Shown here: in pieces, positions 32,573-34,251 of the stretch
Position numbering within the stretch: position 1 is the first letter of the stretch
Layout: each line of letters begins with the position of its first letter
NCBI GenBank assembly: GCA_016291595.1
Contig: JAEEXN010000024.1
Coordinates: 1 to 34,251 of the forward strand
DNA: 34,251 bases
Origin: Prevotella sp.
Lineage (GTDB): Bacteria; Bacteroidota; Bacteroidia; Bacteroidales; Bacteroidaceae
Direction of reading: 5' to 3'
Notes under the pieces: model-generated
What the model was told of the DNA's origin: nothing
The model's database searches: none
What the model saw: only the letters and a program-made list of their open reading frames with translations
Translations under genes and position numbers: made by a program

Positions 32573-32636
32573 ATTAGCATATCAACAGAAGGACAAGAGC
32601 AATAGACCGATAATGACCTTTTGTTGATATGCCAAT
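32573..32636. terminator. long hairpin between convergent menD and nucleoside kinase genes
   Basis: GCATATCAACA (32577-32587) is the exact reverse complement of TGTTGATATGC (32622-32632). The inner bases extend the stem to 16 pairs with one G-T, leaving a 24-base loop. The position between convergent genes suggests a bidirectional terminator. There is no long T-run. Confidence 0.6.
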
Positions 32637-32672
32637 AATACGTCGGTTGTGAGACCTACAGTTTATTCTCTT

Positions 32673-34251
32673 TTAATACTTAAAGCTGGATCCACCCACA
32701 AACTCACGCATGATGCTGGTTGGTGGTATTTCTTTGTCGCTTACGGGTATGAAGTAGTGAATGAACTTCAATAGGCGATGAGCCTCGGAATACTCGGGAC
32801 AGTTCTTTGGAACCGATGAAAGGATGACCTCCGCATGCGTTCGTAATACAGCAAACTCAATGTTCAAGGCGGAGTTGAACATGACATCCGCCGTTTCCTG
32901 GAATGGGAAAATCCATTGCTCCTCTGCTTCGCAAACGTTTTTCCACTGGCTGATGGTTTCCTGAGCAGTAAAGGCTCCCTTATTGTAGTCGCGGATAATA
33001 CGCCGCAATAGGCGGTTATCGCGTGTGGGAATCCAGTTGTGGTCGTCCAAAGAAATGCTGGTAAGAGCAGAAATGTAGATTTTAAACTTCGCTGAAGCGG
33101 GAATACGCTCAGTCAGCAACGGGTTCAAAGCATGGATTCCTTCGATGATGAGTACACTATCGTTGGTGAGTTTGAGCTTTTTCCCATTGTATTCGCGCTT
33201 TCCGGTAACAAAGTTATACTCAGGAATCTCTACACGTTCACCTTTCATCAACCGCATCAGATGGTCTTCCAATAGTTCGCAGTCGACAGTTTTGATGTTG
33301 TCGAAATCATAATCACCATTAGGTAACTTGGGCGTGTCAAGACGATTCACAAAATAATCGTCTGTAGAAAAGGAATAAGGACGTAGTCCGCATGCCAGCA
33401 ACTGTACTGAAAGTCTTTTGCAGAACGTGCTTTTTCCTGAACTTGATGGGCCGGTAATCAGGACAATACGGATAGGATCAATCTCCGTACGGAATCTTCT
33501 GTCTATCTCTTCGGCAATTTGAACGATTTTCTTCTCCTGCAAAGCCTCACTCACCTGAATCAGCTCGGAAGCATGTCCTTTCAAGATGGCTTTGTTTACA
33601 TCACCGGCGTTTGACAATCTCATAATAATATCCCAACGAACTTTCTCTGCAAACATGTCAAATGTGTGTGGCATATCTACTTTTTCGGCAAGTTTCAGCG
33701 GATTGTCCTTATCGGGAACACGAAGTAGAAGTCCGTCTTTGTATTGTTCCAGTCCCCACACTTTCAGATACCCGGCAGTTGGCAACAGCGGACCATAGTA
33801 GTAATCTACAGTATCGCCCAATGTGTAATAGTCGCTATAAATTTGTCCGCTAGTCTCCAGCAATTTCACTTTATCCGAGAAACCACGCTCAGCGAAAATA
33901 CGCACAGCTTCTTCGGTCGTTGCCTCATTTCGCCGGAAAGGCATATTCAGGTCGATAATCTCCTGCATGCGCTTGCTGATGAGTTCCACGTCACCTTCCG
34001 AGAGATTCTCTCCACCTTTCTTTTTAAAGTTACAGTAATAACCGCGTGAAAGTGGATGCTCAATGAATAATTTGCTGCCAGGGAAGAGGTCGCTTGTGGC
34101 CTTGTAGAGTACAAAGCACAATGAGCGCACATAGACACGTCGGCCAGAACCCTCTCTGGCATCTAAGAACTCGACGTCACGGTTTTGAAAAAGACGAAAC
34201 TTCAGTCCTTGTGAGGTGTTATTGACTTTTGCCGATACCACAGGATAGGGC
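32673..34251 (-). CDS. udk: nucleoside (uridine) kinase with N-terminal TGS/ThrRS-like region, 5' end outside window
   Basis: The frame is open to the window edge, where residues P-Y-P-V-V-S-A-K-V-N-N are visible; homologues have these internally, so the start lies beyond 34251. A GTG at 34241 is not the start. The N-terminal part resembles the TGS and second additional domains of threonyl-tRNA synthetase (F-Y-x-Y, G-P-L-L-P). The C-terminal half is a P-loop kinase: Walker A G-P-S-S-S-G-K-S-T, then S-T-D-D-Y-F and I-I-E-G-I-H-A-L as in uridine kinase. It should phosphorylate uridine or cytidine in pyrimidine salvage. This fused architecture is typical of Bacteroidota. Confidence 0.88.
   Translation of the reverse strand, partial: PYPVVSAKVNNTSQGLKFRLFQNRDVEFLDAREGSGRRVYVRSLCFVLYKATSDLFPGSKLFIEHPLSRGYYCNFKKKGGENLSEGDVELISKRMQEIIDLNMPFRRNEATTEEAVRIFAERGFSDKVKLLETSGQIYSDYYTLGDTVDYYYGPLLPTAGYLKVWGLEQYKDGLLLRVPDKDNPLKLAEKVDMPHTFDMFAEKVRWDIIMRLSNAGDVNKAILKGHASELIQVSEALQEKKIVQIAEEIDRRFRTEIDPIRIVLITGPSSSGKSTFCKRLSVQLLACGLRPYSFSTDDYFVNRLDTPKLPNGDYDFDNIKTVDCELLEDHLMRLMKGERVEIPEYNFVTGKREYNGKKLKLTNDSVLIIEGIHALNPLLTERIPASAKFKIYISALTSISLDDHNWIPTRDNRLLRRIIRDYNKGAFTAQETISQWKNVCEAEEQWIFPFQETADVMFNSALNIEFAVLRTHAEVILSSVPKNCPEYSEAHRLLKFIHYFIPVSDKEIPPTSIMREFVGGSSFKY

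Noticed and set aside
1..34251. CRISPR arrays, tRNA genes, insertion sequences or phage genes
   Set aside because: No regularly spaced identical repeats, no tRNA-like cloverleaf in the gaps, and no transposase, integrase or phage structural motifs were seen.

Overview
The window looks like chromosomal core DNA from a member of Bacteroidales, most likely Prevotella or a close relative. Three things point there. Many genes are preceded by the Bacteroidota promoter signature (TTTG, 18-20 bases, TAnnTTTG). The protein families are typical: DUF2723, OMP_b-brl_3 outer-membrane barrels, the fused nucleoside kinase, the DAHP synthase-chorismate mutase fusion and a type-A-sorting-like C-terminus. The runs lysS-gpsA-pgi and menI-menF also fit. 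I found no tRNA, rRNA, insertion sequence, phage or CRISPR array.

Layout. 1-4.4 kb (+): the tail of a UDP-GlcNAc 2-epimerase, a small exported FMN-binding protein, a secreted endonuclease I, a Cof-type HAD phosphatase and a copper-type P1B ATPase that appears to lack its nucleotide-binding domain. 4.5-6.0 kb: two exported proteins of unknown function transcribed divergently. 6.0-10.2 kb (+): a Phe/Tyr biosynthetic operon (pheA, aminotransferase, DAHP synthase-chorismate mutase, tyrA). It is headed by an unannotated leader peptide rich in Phe and Tyr codons and by mutually exclusive antiterminator and terminator hairpins, a classical ribosome-mediated attenuator. 10.3-13.5 kb (-): a 1061-residue DUF2723 membrane protein. 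13.56-13.93 kb (-): remains of a membrane-anchored winged-helix regulator interrupted by an in-frame TGA. 14.0-15.1 kb (+): mnmA, apparently on a leaderless transcript.

15.4-21.3 kb (-): lysS, gpsA, a cytidylate-kinase-like gene, pgi, a HAD phosphatase and a small HA-domain-like protein. 21.6-23.1 kb (-): the menaquinone genes menI-menF. 23.4-26.3 kb (+): an outer-membrane barrel receptor. 26.5-27.4 kb (-): an EamA exporter. 27.5-32.6 kb (+): a GH89 alpha-N-acetylglucosaminidase overlapping by 4 bases an HGSNAT-like acetyltransferase, then menD. The first two are the bacterial counterparts of the human lysosomal NAGLU and HGSNAT, which act in succession on heparan sulfate. 32.7 kb to the end (-): a nucleoside kinase running off the window.

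Main points of interest: the aromatic attenuator, the P-type ATPase without an N-domain, the GH89-HGSNAT pair fused transcriptionally to menD, the decayed regulator, and a recurring pattern of promoters placed so close to start codons that the mRNAs should have almost no leader.
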